A stretch of 9,981 nt of DNA from Alphaproteobacteria bacterium (GTDB lineage: Bacteria > Pseudomonadota > Alphaproteobacteria > Sphingomonadales > Sphingomonadaceae). The DNA lies in the NCBI GenBank assembly GCA_016650315.1, contig JAENVZ010000056.1, forward strand, positions 1 through 9,981. The letters are read 5' to 3'. The notes beneath the pieces are model-generated. The model was given only the letters and a program-made list of their open reading frames with translations, was not told where the DNA came from and did not search any database. Positions 1 to 7,928 of the stretch are shown piece by piece. The first letter of the stretch is position 1. Each line of letters begins with the position of its first letter. The position numbers were made by a program, and so were the translations under genes.

Positions 1-504
1 CAGGTGCTTGATGACGGGCGCCTGACCGATGGACAGGGCCGCACTGTGGATTTCAGCAACACGCTGATCATTCTGACCAGCAACCTTGGCAGCCAATTCC
101 TCTCCAACCTGTCCGACGGGCAGAAGGTGGAGGATGTCGAACCGCAGGTTATGGACATCGTCCGTGCCCATTTCCGCCCCGAATTCCTCAATCGCCTGGA
201 CGAGATCATTCTGTTCCATCGCCTGAGCCAGGAGCATATGGCCCCGATTGTCGATATACAGGTTGGCCGCGTGCAAGGCCTGCTCAAGGACCGCAAGGTC
301 AAGCTGGAGCTGACCGACGGCGCGCGGCACTGGCTGGGCCGCGTCGGTTACGACCCCGTTTATGGCGCAAGGCCGCTAAAACGCGCGGTGCAGAAATATC
401 TGCAGGACCCGCTCGCCGACATGATCCTGCGCGGCGACGTGCCCGATGGAACAACGATCAAGGTGGAGGAAGGCGACGGCGGGCTGGCGCTGGGAACGGC
501 ATGA
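1..504 (+). CDS. clpB: ClpB disaggregase, C-terminal fragment (5' end outside window)
   Basis: This is the last 167 residues of an AAA+ Hsp100 disaggregase, a cytoplasmic hexamer that threads aggregated proteins through its pore with DnaK/DnaJ. The reading frame is open from base 1, so the start and most of the protein lie upstream of the window. Visible parts of the second nucleotide-binding domain are the sensor-1 strand TLIILTSNLGS (residues 21-31 of the fragment), the arginine-finger segment FRPEFLNRLDEI (58-69), and the sensor-2 motif GARPLKRAVQ (122-131) in the C-terminal small domain. FRPEFLNRLDE and the sensor-2 context fit ClpB better than ClpA; ClpC is less likely in an alphaproteobacterium. 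The gene ends at TGA 502-504 and is followed at once by a candidate terminator hairpin. It converges with the TonB-dependent receptor gene and has no visible functional link to it. Confidence 0.92.
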   Translation, partial: QVLDDGRLTDGQGRTVDFSNTLIILTSNLGSQFLSNLSDGQKVEDVEPQVMDIVRAHFRPEFLNRLDEIILFHRLSQEHMAPIVDIQVGRVQGLLKDRKVKLELTDGARHWLGRVGYDPVYGARPLKRAVQKYLQDPLADMILRGDVPDGTTIKVEEGDGGLALGTA

Positions 505-512
505 ACAAAGCA

Positions 513-542
513 AGAGGGCAGACCCATTCGAGTCCGCCCTCT
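513..542. terminator. Candidate bidirectional terminator between clpB and the TonB receptor gene
   Basis: A 10-bp inverted repeat pairs 513-522 (AGAGGGCAGA) with 533-542 (TCCGCCCTCT), with one A/C mismatch and a loop of about 10 nt. It starts 8 nt after the clpB stop and ends 23 nt before the minus-strand stop of the receptor gene. The plus-strand flank ATTATA is only modestly U-rich. The minus-strand flank TTGCTTTGTT is better. The position between convergent genes suggests termination in both directions; this is inferred from structure and position only. Confidence 0.6.
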
Positions 543-565
543 ATTATACCCAGGCAAGCTTGCCG

Positions 566-3490
566 TCAGAACTTCACGGCAAACCCGGCATAGAGGTAGC
601 GTCCGATCGCATCATATTCCTGCGCGGTCTCGACGCCGATCAAGCCCGAACCGGTAAGGCCATTGGGCAGGCTCGGTGGTTTGCGATTGAAGGCATTGTT
701 AATGCCGAGATAGAACGACTTGGGATTGTCCTTGTCATTCTCATCAAACGAGTAGCGCATCTGAAAGTCATGATAGAAGGCGTCGCCGACATTTCTTTCC
801 TCGTCAGTCAGATCAGTATTGGGATCCTTGATCTTGCCGAAATAGCGTACCGTCCAGGATAGCTGCACTGGTCCCTTGCTGTAGATGGTATCGATCACGA
901 ACCGGTCCTTGAAGCCCGAACCGAGATGTTCCTGATCGCTGTCCTGCAACAGGCCGATTTCGTTGAAGAACGGGCCGCCCGTAAACGCCTGGCGCTTGTG
1001 CTTCAGGAGACGGGTATAGTTCGCCTGAAAGTCGAGCCGACCCCAATTGTCCAGATCGGTCCAATAGTTCATGCCGACGTCGATGTCGCTGGTCTGGAAC
1101 CCGCCGGTATTGATGTTGAAGGCATCAATCCGGGTAATCTTGCCATTGGGAAGGCGGAACACAAGTCCCCCGCACGCCGCCGAATTGGGATCGAGCAGGC
1201 AGGCCTTCGCGGTCTCATCGCGCGGCTGACTGTTGATCGCGCCACCAACATTGATGTGATAATAATCTACCGTCATGTTGAAATGAGGAATGAAGGTCGG
1301 CGTGAACACGGAACCCACTGTCCACGTCTTGGCCGTTTCCTCTTGCAGATTCGGGTTGCCGCCGTTGAATCCGTTGATGCTCTGTATTTCGACCTGCGAA
1401 TATTCGAAAATCCCGCTGTTCGCGATGGTGGTGGCAATGCCCGGAATCGCTCGGCAGGCCGCGTCATAGGTGCCGTTGCTGGCGGCCGTCACCCCATTGC
1501 AGGGATCAAGCGTCAGATCACCGGGGAAGGTTTCTTCCTGCGCCGAAAACAGCTCCGATACGTTGGGCGCGCGCGATGCTTCCGAATAGACCGCGCGGAA
1601 GCGGATGTCGCGGGTCGGCGCCCAGTCTCCACCCACCTTCCACGACCATACCGTACCGATGGTCGAATAATCATCGTAACGCAGGGCGCCTTCTACCCCA
1701 AGATAATGGGCAAGAGGCACTTCGGACAGGATCGGCACGCTGACTTCGCCGAAAACGTCCGCGACGTGGAACGATCCACGCGTATCAGTCGTGAAGTTGC
1801 CCAGCGTATTGCCGATATTGGTATCGGCATCCCAGTCATCGATGCTCTTTTCCTTGCGATACTCGGCGCCGAACGCAACCTTCACATCACCGCCCGGCAG
1901 CGTGAACAGCGTGCCGGTCATGCTGGCCGAGGCGACCTGCTGCTCCAGCGTTGTGCTTAACGCGTTTAGGACGTTACGACCACCGCGAATATAGTCGATC
2001 GCCCCCTGCGCTGCCGTATTGGCACCGAAAATATTGAGCGGCTGGCATCCATCGGCCCGCGCCGCAGGGTCGCGGCAGACGATCTGGCCGCTGATGTTCA
2101 CGGCATCGAGCGCATTGGTGAAACGATCGGTCAGCACCGTTTCCGAAGCCGTGAAGTCGGTAGTGTGGCCGTAGACATAATTGACGTCCCACGACCAGTT
2201 GTCATTGAGATTGCCCTTCAATCCGGCAACGAAGCGATAGGTTTCGCGCGTATTGCGATTGCTGCGATCGAAAACGTCCGACAACCGCCGCCGGAAGGCG
2301 ATGAAGCCCACGTCATTGGTGGCGTCGGCATCGCCATTACGCGCCGCGATCTCCGCCGCGATCGGGCCTGGTATGTAGGCATTGTCGATCGCCAGGCCGC
2401 CGACCACGTCGATCGAACCCGCGCCATCGACATTGGGATCGCCGCCCGCCGAGGGATAGCCTTCAAGGCCCGCGCGGGATTTCGTCTTTCCGTACATTCC
2501 CTCGGCATAGAAAGTAATGTCGTCGGTGATGTCATATTTCAGCGCCGAGCTGATCAGATAGCGCTCGACCGGCACCGAGATCCGGCGGAAACTGTTGCGG
2601 TTGAAGCCATCGACATTCTGGACGAAGCCCTGCTTCAGATTTCCGTCGGAATCGAAAGTATAGTCGTTGTCCAAAAGGTTGCCGCCGCCCGTATCGTCAA
2701 AGCTGGTAATATCGAAGATCGTGCCGTTGAGGTTAAAGGCGCCCTGAGGCGCAAAAACGCTGCGGCCGAAAATATCGGTGGCCGAAAACGAGCGCTTGCG
2801 CGACAGCAGCCCCTCATCCTTGTCATAAACGCCATTGATCCAGATATTGCCGCGGTCACCGGCAAAATTGGTGCCGACCGTCCCGCTCAGCCGGTATTTG
2901 GCGGCGTCGCCATGCGCACTGATGCCGCTCTGGCCGCGCATCTCGATGCCCTCAAAATCGTCCTTGAGAATGAAATTGACCACGCCAGCCATCGCATCCG
3001 AACCATAAATAGCCGACGCGCCACCGGTGATCGTTTCGATGCGCTTGACCAAATCGGTCGGGATCATGTTGATATCAACGGATGAATGTCCCCCCTCGCC
3101 CGCAACGAAGCGGCGGCCATTGACGAGCACCAGCGTTCGATCGCGACCAAGGCCACGCAAATCGAGCTGATTAAGACCGTTGCCGGACGTATTGAAGTTG
3201 GAATTGCCCTGGCTGGTGCCGGTCGAAAAAATCGGTTGGCGGCGCAGGACGTCCGCCACATTAGTTTGGCCAGTGCGGGCGATTGCCGCTTCACTGATGA
3301 CATTGAGAGGCACCGTGGACTCAAGCTCCGGCCGCGCGATGCGCGATCCCGTCACGATGATTGCCTGTCCCTGCGCTTCCGGGGATTGTTTGACGTCCTG
3401 AGCAATAGCGGGCGTAGCGAGGAGCGCCGTAACCAGGATTATGGGTGCAACGCTGGCGCGCAAGTGCGCGTATTTCGATGTCTTGATCAC
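566..3490 (-). CDS. TonB-dependent outer-membrane receptor, substrate unknown
   Basis: This is a 974-residue outer-membrane gated transporter for active uptake driven by TonB-ExbBD. A signal peptide covers residues 1-30, with likely cleavage at PAIA|QD. A TonB-box-like segment, AIIVTGSR (43-50), follows. The plug domain runs about 55-176 and ends in the conserved stretch around GASAIYGSDAMAGVVNFILK. The rest is a long beta-barrel with the family motif SRAPNVSELF (639-648), NPNLQEETAKTW (712-723), and a terminal phenylalanine (AVKF) that suits BAM recognition. There is no N-terminal STN domain, so transcriptional signalling through FecR is not indicated. All six cysteines fall in three close pairs (472/482, 664/679, 764/773). 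The start is GTG 3488-3490, chosen because AAGGGA (3499-3504, minus strand) lies 8 nt upstream and the signal peptide begins there. No transport or catabolic genes adjoin it, so the ligand (siderophore, sugar, peptide or other) cannot be named. Confidence 0.95.
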   Translation of the reverse strand: MIKTSKYAHLRASVAPIILVTALLATPAIAQDVKQSPEAQGQAIIVTGSRIARPELESTVPLNVISEAAIARTGQTNVADVLRRQPIFSTGTSQGNSNFNTSGNGLNQLDLRGLGRDRTLVLVNGRRFVAGEGGHSSVDINMIPTDLVKRIETITGGASAIYGSDAMAGVVNFILKDDFEGIEMRGQSGISAHGDAAKYRLSGTVGTNFAGDRGNIWINGVYDKDEGLLSRKRSFSATDIFGRSVFAPQGAFNLNGTIFDITSFDDTGGGNLLDNDYTFDSDGNLKQGFVQNVDGFNRNSFRRISVPVERYLISSALKYDITDDITFYAEGMYGKTKSRAGLEGYPSAGGDPNVDGAGSIDVVGGLAIDNAYIPGPIAAEIAARNGDADATNDVGFIAFRRRLSDVFDRSNRNTRETYRFVAGLKGNLNDNWSWDVNYVYGHTTDFTASETVLTDRFTNALDAVNISGQIVCRDPAARADGCQPLNIFGANTAAQGAIDYIRGGRNVLNALSTTLEQQVASASMTGTLFTLPGGDVKVAFGAEYRKEKSIDDWDADTNIGNTLGNFTTDTRGSFHVADVFGEVSVPILSEVPLAHYLGVEGALRYDDYSTIGTVWSWKVGGDWAPTRDIRFRAVYSEASRAPNVSELFSAQEETFPGDLTLDPCNGVTAASNGTYDAACRAIPGIATTIANSGIFEYSQVEIQSINGFNGGNPNLQEETAKTWTVGSVFTPTFIPHFNMTVDYYHINVGGAINSQPRDETAKACLLDPNSAACGGLVFRLPNGKITRIDAFNINTGGFQTSDIDVGMNYWTDLDNWGRLDFQANYTRLLKHKRQAFTGGPFFNEIGLLQDSDQEHLGSGFKDRFVIDTIYSKGPVQLSWTVRYFGKIKDPNTDLTDEERNVGDAFYHDFQMRYSFDENDKDNPKSFYLGINNAFNRKPPSLPNGLTGSGLIGVETAQEYDAIGRYLYAGFAVKF

Positions 3491-3997
3491 AACTTCAGTC
3501 CCTTACCTGAAAAATGGCGAGCATTGTCGGTCCGCCTGATCTTATTTCACCACCCATTCCCGCTGGTCTGCACTAGCGCGTTCAGGGTTGGATCGATGGG
3601 AAACTGCTTGGCTGTTATACAACTGTAAAGAGCAAGAATGAAAATGAGTGACCTTTTCCTCATCCTGTGCCTTAAATGCAACAAGCCATTTTGAGGGAGT
3701 GAGTACGAAAATTGCGTAAAACCGCCATGTCCGAGAAACACTTGTTCCCCAGATCAGATAAAAGTTTCTGTTCATTTCATATCCCATAAGAATCTGATTT
3801 TTCGTATATGTTTCGATAAATAGGCATAAGGCCATGAAAATCGCGCCGCTGACCACGGATGGCAAAGCATCCCCATTCGGCAGGCTGCAATAGATTAGGG
3901 ATTTGGGTATGCAAATATGTGTTCCATAAAGGTCGCACTTTACCCTACGGCAAAAGCATACTTACAATTCCATTAATCCGATACCGGCTTATAGGAA
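3491..3997. other. AT-rich intergenic region, probable control region of the TonB receptor gene
   Basis: This 507-bp gap separates the stop of the M23 peptidase gene from the GTG of the receptor; both are on the minus strand. By eye its GC content is about 40%, falling near 32% at 3781-3840, against roughly 60% in the flanking genes. A short GC-richer island sits at 3841-3900. The only sizeable minus-strand ORF (3542-3865) resembles no protein family I recognise and has no good ribosome-binding site. The stretch therefore most likely carries the receptor's promoter, 5' leader and operator sites. A TATAAC hexamer on the minus strand at 3614-3619, about 125 nt before the start codon, is a possible -10 box, but no convincing -35 sits at 17 nt. 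I saw no strong terminator hairpin after the peptidase gene. Confidence 0.45.
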
Positions 3998-4894
3998 CTA
4001 TTGCCCGACCGGTCCCGCGAGCAGCATGGGATCAATCCGTGCATCGTTCCATTTCAGGCCCCAATGCATATGGGGACCAGTAGCGCGGCCTGTTGCGCCG
4101 ATAGTGGCAATCGGCTGGCCTTTGCGGACATGATTCCCGACCATCACGTCAATGCGTGAGAGGTGCAGGAAGGCGCTGTTCAAACCCATGCCATGATTCA
4201 GCATCAGCAGATTGCCCTCCAGCGTAAAGGGACGGTCGCTTGCCAATATGACGACGCCATCGGCAGGCGCGACAATGACGTCTCCGGTCTCTCCGGTCAC
4301 ATCGACGCCGCCATGGTAGCTGGCCGGCGTCCCCTGATAGATGCGCTGCGACCCAAAGCGGCCGGAGATACGTCCTTCATGCGGCCAGATGAAGCGCTGG
4401 CGCCAACCTTGGCTGTCCGAGTGCACCTGCCGCGCGGCATTGATCTGTTCCCGTTCCACAGCACGCAATTTCAGGAAGGTATCAGACGGAACCCCGGCGC
4501 GTAGCGGCGCATTGATATGTTCAATCGGCCAATCACGCGGGGCAACGGCCAGCCGCTTTTCAAGCGCCTCTCCATTCTCCAGATGCGTAACCAACCGAGC
4601 CATTGGCGCAGCATCCCGATCAAAGGCGATCAAAAAGCGGCCATCTTTGGCAAGGTCGATTGCACGCCCGTCCAGTTCCAGCCGGATGGTGGAATCGGGC
4701 GCGGTGCCGACCACCGCCCCGCCCTGCATGATCGCACCTTCCAGAACGAATTCGCGGCGGCCCGGGTCCTGGGTTTCAGGCGATGGCGTAATGGCAACGC
4801 GGCCAGCCTGCGGCGCCAACCCTTCAGGCGTGGCGCAACTGCCAAGGATCAGAAATACAACAGACGCCGCGAGCAGCGCCCGCGGCTGCTTCAC
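3998..4894 (-). CDS. M23-family (LytM-type) metallopeptidase, predicted lipoprotein
   Basis: This is a 298-residue predicted peptidoglycan endopeptidase that would cleave cross-link peptides in the periplasm. The N-terminus is a lipoprotein signal with lipobox LGSC (residues 17-20), so Cys20 would be lipidated and the enzyme anchored to a membrane. Residues about 45-125 form an uncharacterised beta-rich region, followed by a helical linker to about 165. The M23 domain spans about 170-290. All expected zinc and catalytic residues are present: H194 and D198 in YHGGVDV, H244 in FLHLS, and H275/H277 in GPHMHW. It is therefore probably an active enzyme rather than a degenerate EnvC/NlpD-type activator. 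The GTG start at 4892-4894 overlaps the stop of the DUF2093 gene as GTGA, pointing to translational coupling in an xseA–DUF2093–peptidase unit. Family and catalytic calls are firm; lipidation is inferred. Confidence 0.9.
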   Translation of the reverse strand: MKQPRALLAASVVFLILGSCATPEGLAPQAGRVAITPSPETQDPGRREFVLEGAIMQGGAVVGTAPDSTIRLELDGRAIDLAKDGRFLIAFDRDAAPMARLVTHLENGEALEKRLAVAPRDWPIEHINAPLRAGVPSDTFLKLRAVEREQINAARQVHSDSQGWRQRFIWPHEGRISGRFGSQRIYQGTPASYHGGVDVTGETGDVIVAPADGVVILASDRPFTLEGNLLMLNHGMGLNSAFLHLSRIDVMVGNHVRKGQPIATIGATGRATGPHMHWGLKWNDARIDPMLLAGPVGQ

Positions 4895-5100
4895 GCCTTC
4901 TGATCTTTCAGCGCCGCCTGCACCGAAATTTCGGCCGACACATAGGCTTCCTGCTTTTCGATGCTCCAGTACCGCAGGTCATCCAGGCGAATTTTTTCAC
5001 CCGTCACGGCGCACAGCACATGATCGCCGGGCGACAGCATCCGAAAATTATAGGGCATATAATGGAGTTTGGCGGGACGATCGCGGTTCGACATCAACAT
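4891..5100 (-). CDS. DUF2093 family small protein, function unknown
   Basis: This is a protein of about 69 residues matching the alphaproteobacterial DUF2093 family in length and hallmark segments: DRPAKLHYMPYNF near the N-terminus, then LSPGDHVLCAVTGEKIRL and LRYWSIEKQEAYV. It has no signal peptide or membrane segment, so it is probably cytoplasmic. Its role is unknown. The single cysteine in CAVTG is not by itself a metal site. Three ATGs are in frame (5104-5106, 5098-5100, 5092-5094). I chose the second because the AAGG at 5110-5113 (minus strand) lies 9 nt from it but only 3 nt from the first. The gene starts about 40 nt after the xseA stop and ends overlapping the M23 peptidase start by 4 nt. 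It is thus the middle gene of a probable three-gene operon. Confidence 0.85.
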   Translation of the reverse strand: MLMSNRDRPAKLHYMPYNFRMLSPGDHVLCAVTGEKIRLDDLRYWSIEKQEAYVSAEISVQAALKDQKA

Positions 5101-5140
5101 GGACATATACCTTGTCTATACTTTCTTGCGGCATGCGGGA

Positions 5141-6634
5141 TCAGGAAAACAGATCCTGCTGTCGCACTGGCGGATATCCCTCATCCGACGAGGGGGATCG
5201 CGTCTTCGGTGGCTTAGATGTAGCAGTTTTGTTGGATTTCTCAAGACATCCGCTGATGTCGGCATCCACTTCATCGTCACGGAATTTCAACGTGACATGA
5301 CCGGCTGCACGTGCAGCGATGGCCGTGGAAATCAACTGATCGCCCTTCATGACCCGCGCAAATCCCCGCGACAAAGGCCGATCCGGGTCAAGCGAAATGG
5401 CAAGCCGGGACAAACGATCAAACGCCATGCGGCTGTCGGCAAGCCGACGCTGCAGCAAGTCCGGGCGAAGGCGAACTGCCTCCAGTCGTGTTCTCTCTCG
5501 CACAATGCGCTGCTTCAGCAACGCAGGCCGCAAAGCACCCGATGCTTCGGACAGTTCCTTCCCCGCATCACTCAGGCGATGGGAAAGCGCGCGGCGCAGG
5601 CGGTCGGCAAGGTCGTCCGTCCGCTGACGCTGCGGTTGCAGCAAGTCTTCCAGACTGGGCATCAGCCGCATCTGCGCGGTCAGGCGTTCACGGGCGCGCT
5701 CATGATAACGGCGCACAGCACGGCCAGCGCGCAGGCCCAGTTCGGACAGGCCCGCCATCAGATCGGCCCGCACCGGCACAGCGATTTCCGCAGCGGCGGT
5801 TGGCGTTGGCGCTCGTACATCGGCGGCATAGTCGCACAGCGTCGTATCCGTTTCATGCCCTACAGCGGAAATGACAGGGATACGGCAATCGGCAACGGCG
5901 CGAATCACCGCTTCCTCGTTAAACGCCCAAAGGTCCTCGATCGAACCGCCGCCTCGCGCCACGATCAACAGGTCCGGTCGAGGAATTGCTCCCCCCGGCT
6001 CCATCGCATCGAACCCGCGGATGGCGCGGGCCACCTGCGATGCCGCACCCTCGCCTTGCACCATGACGGGCCACAGGACGACATGGGTGGGGCAGCGGTC
6101 GGCAAGCCGATGCAAAATATCCCGAATGACAGCGCCGGTGGGTGATGTAACAACGCCAATAACACGCGGCAAATAGGGCAAGGGCTGCTTGCGCGATGGA
6201 TCAAACAACCCCTCAGCGGTCAGTTTCTGCTTGAGCCGTTCCAGAAGCTGCATCAGCGCGCCTTCGCCCGCCAGCTCCATGCGCTCGATGACGATCTGAT
6301 ATTTGGACCGGCCCGGATAGGTGGTGATCTTGCCCGTAACGACGACTTCAATGCCATCTTCCGGCGTAAAGGGCAGGCGCTGTGCGCTCCCCTTCCACAT
6401 CACCCCGTCGATGACCGCATTTTCATCCTTTAGCGCCAGATAGACATGCCCCGACGCCGCGCGCTTATACCCCGAAATCTCACCGCGCAGCTTTACATAG
6501 CCAAAGCGCTCCTCCACCGTCCGCTTCAGCAGCGCGGATATTTCCGTGATGCTGAGCGCGGGCGCGTTGTCCCCGGCGACATCCTCGGCTAACAGCCTGC
6601 CGGACGGATCGAATTGGGAAGGCGTATCGGGCAT
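5141..6634 (-). CDS. xseA: Exodeoxyribonuclease VII large subunit
   Basis: This is a 497-residue nuclease subunit that, with several XseB small subunits, degrades single-stranded DNA in both directions in the cytoplasm for repair and recombination. An N-terminal OB-fold (about 28-120) contains [20 protein letters not shown]. The catalytic domain shows [18 protein letters not shown] (156-173), [15 protein letters not shown] (227-241) and [21 protein letters not shown] (258-278; D262 and D268 are family hallmarks). A long charged coiled-coil region (about 290-405) that would bind XseB follows, then a conserved tail with LSRGFARV (421-428). The last 30 residues look disordered and end in QQDLFS, a clamp-binding-like motif. 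The ATG at 6632-6634 was chosen because AAAAGGA (6640-6646, minus strand) lies 5 nt upstream. The frame runs a further 49 codons upstream, but that part is antisense to purD and lacks family features. xseB is not in the window. Confidence 0.96.
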   Translation of the reverse strand: MPDTPSQFDPSGRLLAEDVAGDNAPALSITEISALLKRTVEERFGYVKLRGEISGYKRAASGHVYLALKDENAVIDGVMWKGSAQRLPFTPEDGIEVVVTGKITTYPGRSKYQIVIERMELAGEGALMQLLERLKQKLTAEGLFDPSRKQPLPYLPRVIGVVTSPTGAVIRDILHRLADRCPTHVVLWPVMVQGEGAASQVARAIRGFDAMEPGGAIPRPDLLIVARGGGSIEDLWAFNEEAVIRAVADCRIPVISAVGHETDTTLCDYAADVRAPTPTAAAEIAVPVRADLMAGLSELGLRAGRAVRRYHERARERLTAQMRLMPSLEDLLQPQRQRTDDLADRLRRALSHRLSDAGKELSEASGALRPALLKQRIVRERTRLEAVRLRPDLLQRRLADSRMAFDRLSRLAISLDPDRPLSRGFARVMKGDQLISTAIAARAAGHVTLKFRDDEVDADISGCLEKSNKTATSKPPKTRSPSSDEGYPPVRQQDLFS

Positions 6635-6646
6635 GAACATCCTTTT
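6616..6646. promoter_or_regulatory. Interlocked divergent translation starts of xseA and purD
   Basis: The palindrome CATG at 6632-6635 carries both initiation codons: ATG 6633-6635 for purD on the plus strand and ATG 6634-6632 for xseA on the minus strand. The purD ribosome-binding site GGGAAGG (6616-6622, 10 nt spacing) lies inside xseA codons. The xseA site AAAAGGA (6646-6640 on the minus strand, 5 nt spacing) lies inside purD codons. There is no intergenic DNA, so each promoter must lie within the other gene unless a transcript is leaderless. I saw no clear -35/-10 pair for either. Confidence 0.8.
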
Positions 6647-7913
6647 GCTGGGCAGCGGCGGCCGGGAACATGCGCTGGCATGGAAGCTGGCGCAATCGCA
6701 AAAGCTGACACAGCTATACGCTGCCCCCGGCAATCCGGGCATAGCCGAACATGCGGAGCTGGTCGACCTCGACGCCACCAATCATGAAGCAGTAACTGCG
6801 TTCTGCGCCGCCCATGCAATCGGGCTGGTCATCATTGGCCCTGAAGCGCCGCTGGTCGATGGTCTGGCCGACAGCCTGCGGCAAGCCGGCGTGCCGGTCT
6901 TTGGCCCGGGCAAACTGGCTGCGCAACTGGAAGGGTCGAAAGGCTTTACCAAGGATTTGTGCAGCAAGGCTGGCATCCCGACAGCAGGCTATGTCCGTGC
7001 GACGACCCCCGAAGATGCATTGGCCGCACTCAATGACTTCTCGTTACCCGTCGTAATCAAAGCGGACGGCCTCGCTGCGGGCAAGGGCGTGGTCATCGCG
7101 ATGAGCGAGGCCGAAGCAAAAGAAGCCGTCGCGCACATGTTCTCTGGCGGCTTCGGCGAAGCGGGCGCCGAAGTGGTGATCGAAGAGTTTTTGACCGGCG
7201 AAGAGGCGAGCTTCTTTGCGCTGACCGATGGCAAGACCGTGCTGTCCTTTGGTTCAGCGCAGGATCACAAGCGCGTGGGCGATGGTGACACCGGCCCCAA
7301 TACCGGCGGCATGGGCGCATATAGTCCTGCTCCGGTACTGACGGCAAAGCTGGAACAACGCGTGATGGACGACATCGTGCGCCCGACTGTTGCGGCCATG
7401 GCGGAACAGGACATGCCCTATAGCGGCGTTCTTTATGCCGGGCTGATGCTGACGGCGCAGGGGCCAAAGCTGATCGAATATAATGCGCGCTTTGGCGATC
7501 CTGAATGCCAGGTACTGATGATGCGGCTGGAGGATGATCTTGTCCCCTTGCTGCTGGCAACGGCAGAGGGCCGACTGGCCGAACATGGGACCGTGCGGCT
7601 ATCGGACCGGACAGCGCTCACGGTCGTCATGGCGGCAAAAGGCTATCCCGGCACGCCCGAAAAAGGTGGCGCAATCGACGGCATTGCGGACGCCGAAAAA
7701 TATGGGGCGAAGATATTCCACGCCGGCACGACCATCCGTGACGGACAACTTGTTGCAAATGGCGGCCGCGTGCTTAATGTGACCGCACTCGGCGACACTG
7801 TGACGCAGGCGCAGGCCGCCGCCTATGGAGCCGTGGACGCCATCCGTTTCCCCACCGGCTTTTGCCGCCGCGACATCGGCTGGCAGGAAGTTGCGCGGGA
7901 AACCAAGGGTTGA
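6633..7913 (+). CDS. purD: Phosphoribosylamine–glycine ligase (GAR synthetase)
   Basis: This is a 426-residue ATP-grasp enzyme for the second step of de novo purine synthesis: phosphoribosylamine + glycine + ATP gives glycinamide ribonucleotide. It opens with the glycine-rich N-domain motif [12 protein letters not shown] (4-15) and [10 protein letters not shown] (69-78). The ATP-grasp lysine/glycine loop is [15 protein letters not shown] (140-154), followed by the substrate region with [17 protein letters not shown] (216-232). The metal-binding segment is [12 protein letters not shown] (282-293), and a C-terminal subdomain begins near 325. The length is close to the usual 425-430, and no key residue is missing. 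The start at 6633 aligns with the family N-terminus ([10 protein letters not shown]) and has GGGAAGG 10 nt upstream. An in-frame ATG at 6546 would add 29 atypical residues and is rejected. The next gene begins 15 nt after its stop, so the two are probably cotranscribed. Confidence 0.97.
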   Translation: MNILLLGSGGREHALAWKLAQSQKLTQLYAAPGNPGIAEHAELVDLDATNHEAVTAFCAAHAIGLVIIGPEAPLVDGLADSLRQAGVPVFGPGKLAAQLEGSKGFTKDLCSKAGIPTAGYVRATTPEDALAALNDFSLPVVIKADGLAAGKGVVIAMSEAEAKEAVAHMFSGGFGEAGAEVVIEEFLTGEEASFFALTDGKTVLSFGSAQDHKRVGDGDTGPNTGGMGAYSPAPVLTAKLEQRVMDDIVRPTVAAMAEQDMPYSGVLYAGLMLTAQGPKLIEYNARFGDPECQVLMMRLEDDLVPLLLATAEGRLAEHGTVRLSDRTALTVVMAAKGYPGTPEKGGAIDGIADAEKYGAKIFHAGTTIRDGQLVANGGRVLNVTALGDTVTQAQAAAYGAVDAIRFPTGFCRRDIGWQEVARETKG

Positions 7914-7928
7914 TTGAGGAGAATGGAT

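Noticed and set aside
2165..3085. 306-codon plus-strand ORF antisense to the TonB receptor gene (also 926-1960)
   Set aside because: These are long antisense frames caused by high-GC codon bias. The minus-strand frame has a complete receptor with signal peptide, plug and barrel motifs, and the antisense translations resemble nothing.
3542..3865. Minus-strand ORF of 107 codons in the gap upstream of the TonB receptor
   Set aside because: It has no recognisable family, no good ribosome-binding site, and a composition like the surrounding AT-rich non-coding DNA. It ends just before the receptor leader and is best explained as chance.
3855..3872. Short inverted repeat GGATG-N6-CATCC in the AT-rich gap
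   Set aside because: The stem is only 5 bp, has no repeats elsewhere in the gap, and is not placed near a start or stop. That is too little to call an operator.
5069..6145. 358-codon plus-strand ORF antisense to xseA
   Set aside because: xseA on the other strand is complete with catalytic motifs. The antisense translation is Arg/His/Gln-rich and has no family features.
6546..6632. Upstream in-frame ATG that would extend PurD by 29 residues
   Set aside because: PurD proteins begin with the [14 protein letters not shown] strand. The extension is antisense to xseA, and GGGAAGG supports the start at 6633.
6635..6781. 49-codon N-terminal extension of xseA into purD
   Set aside because: The added residues are not family-like and are antisense to the conserved PurD N-domain. 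The ATG at 6632-6634 has its own ribosome-binding site at the right distance.
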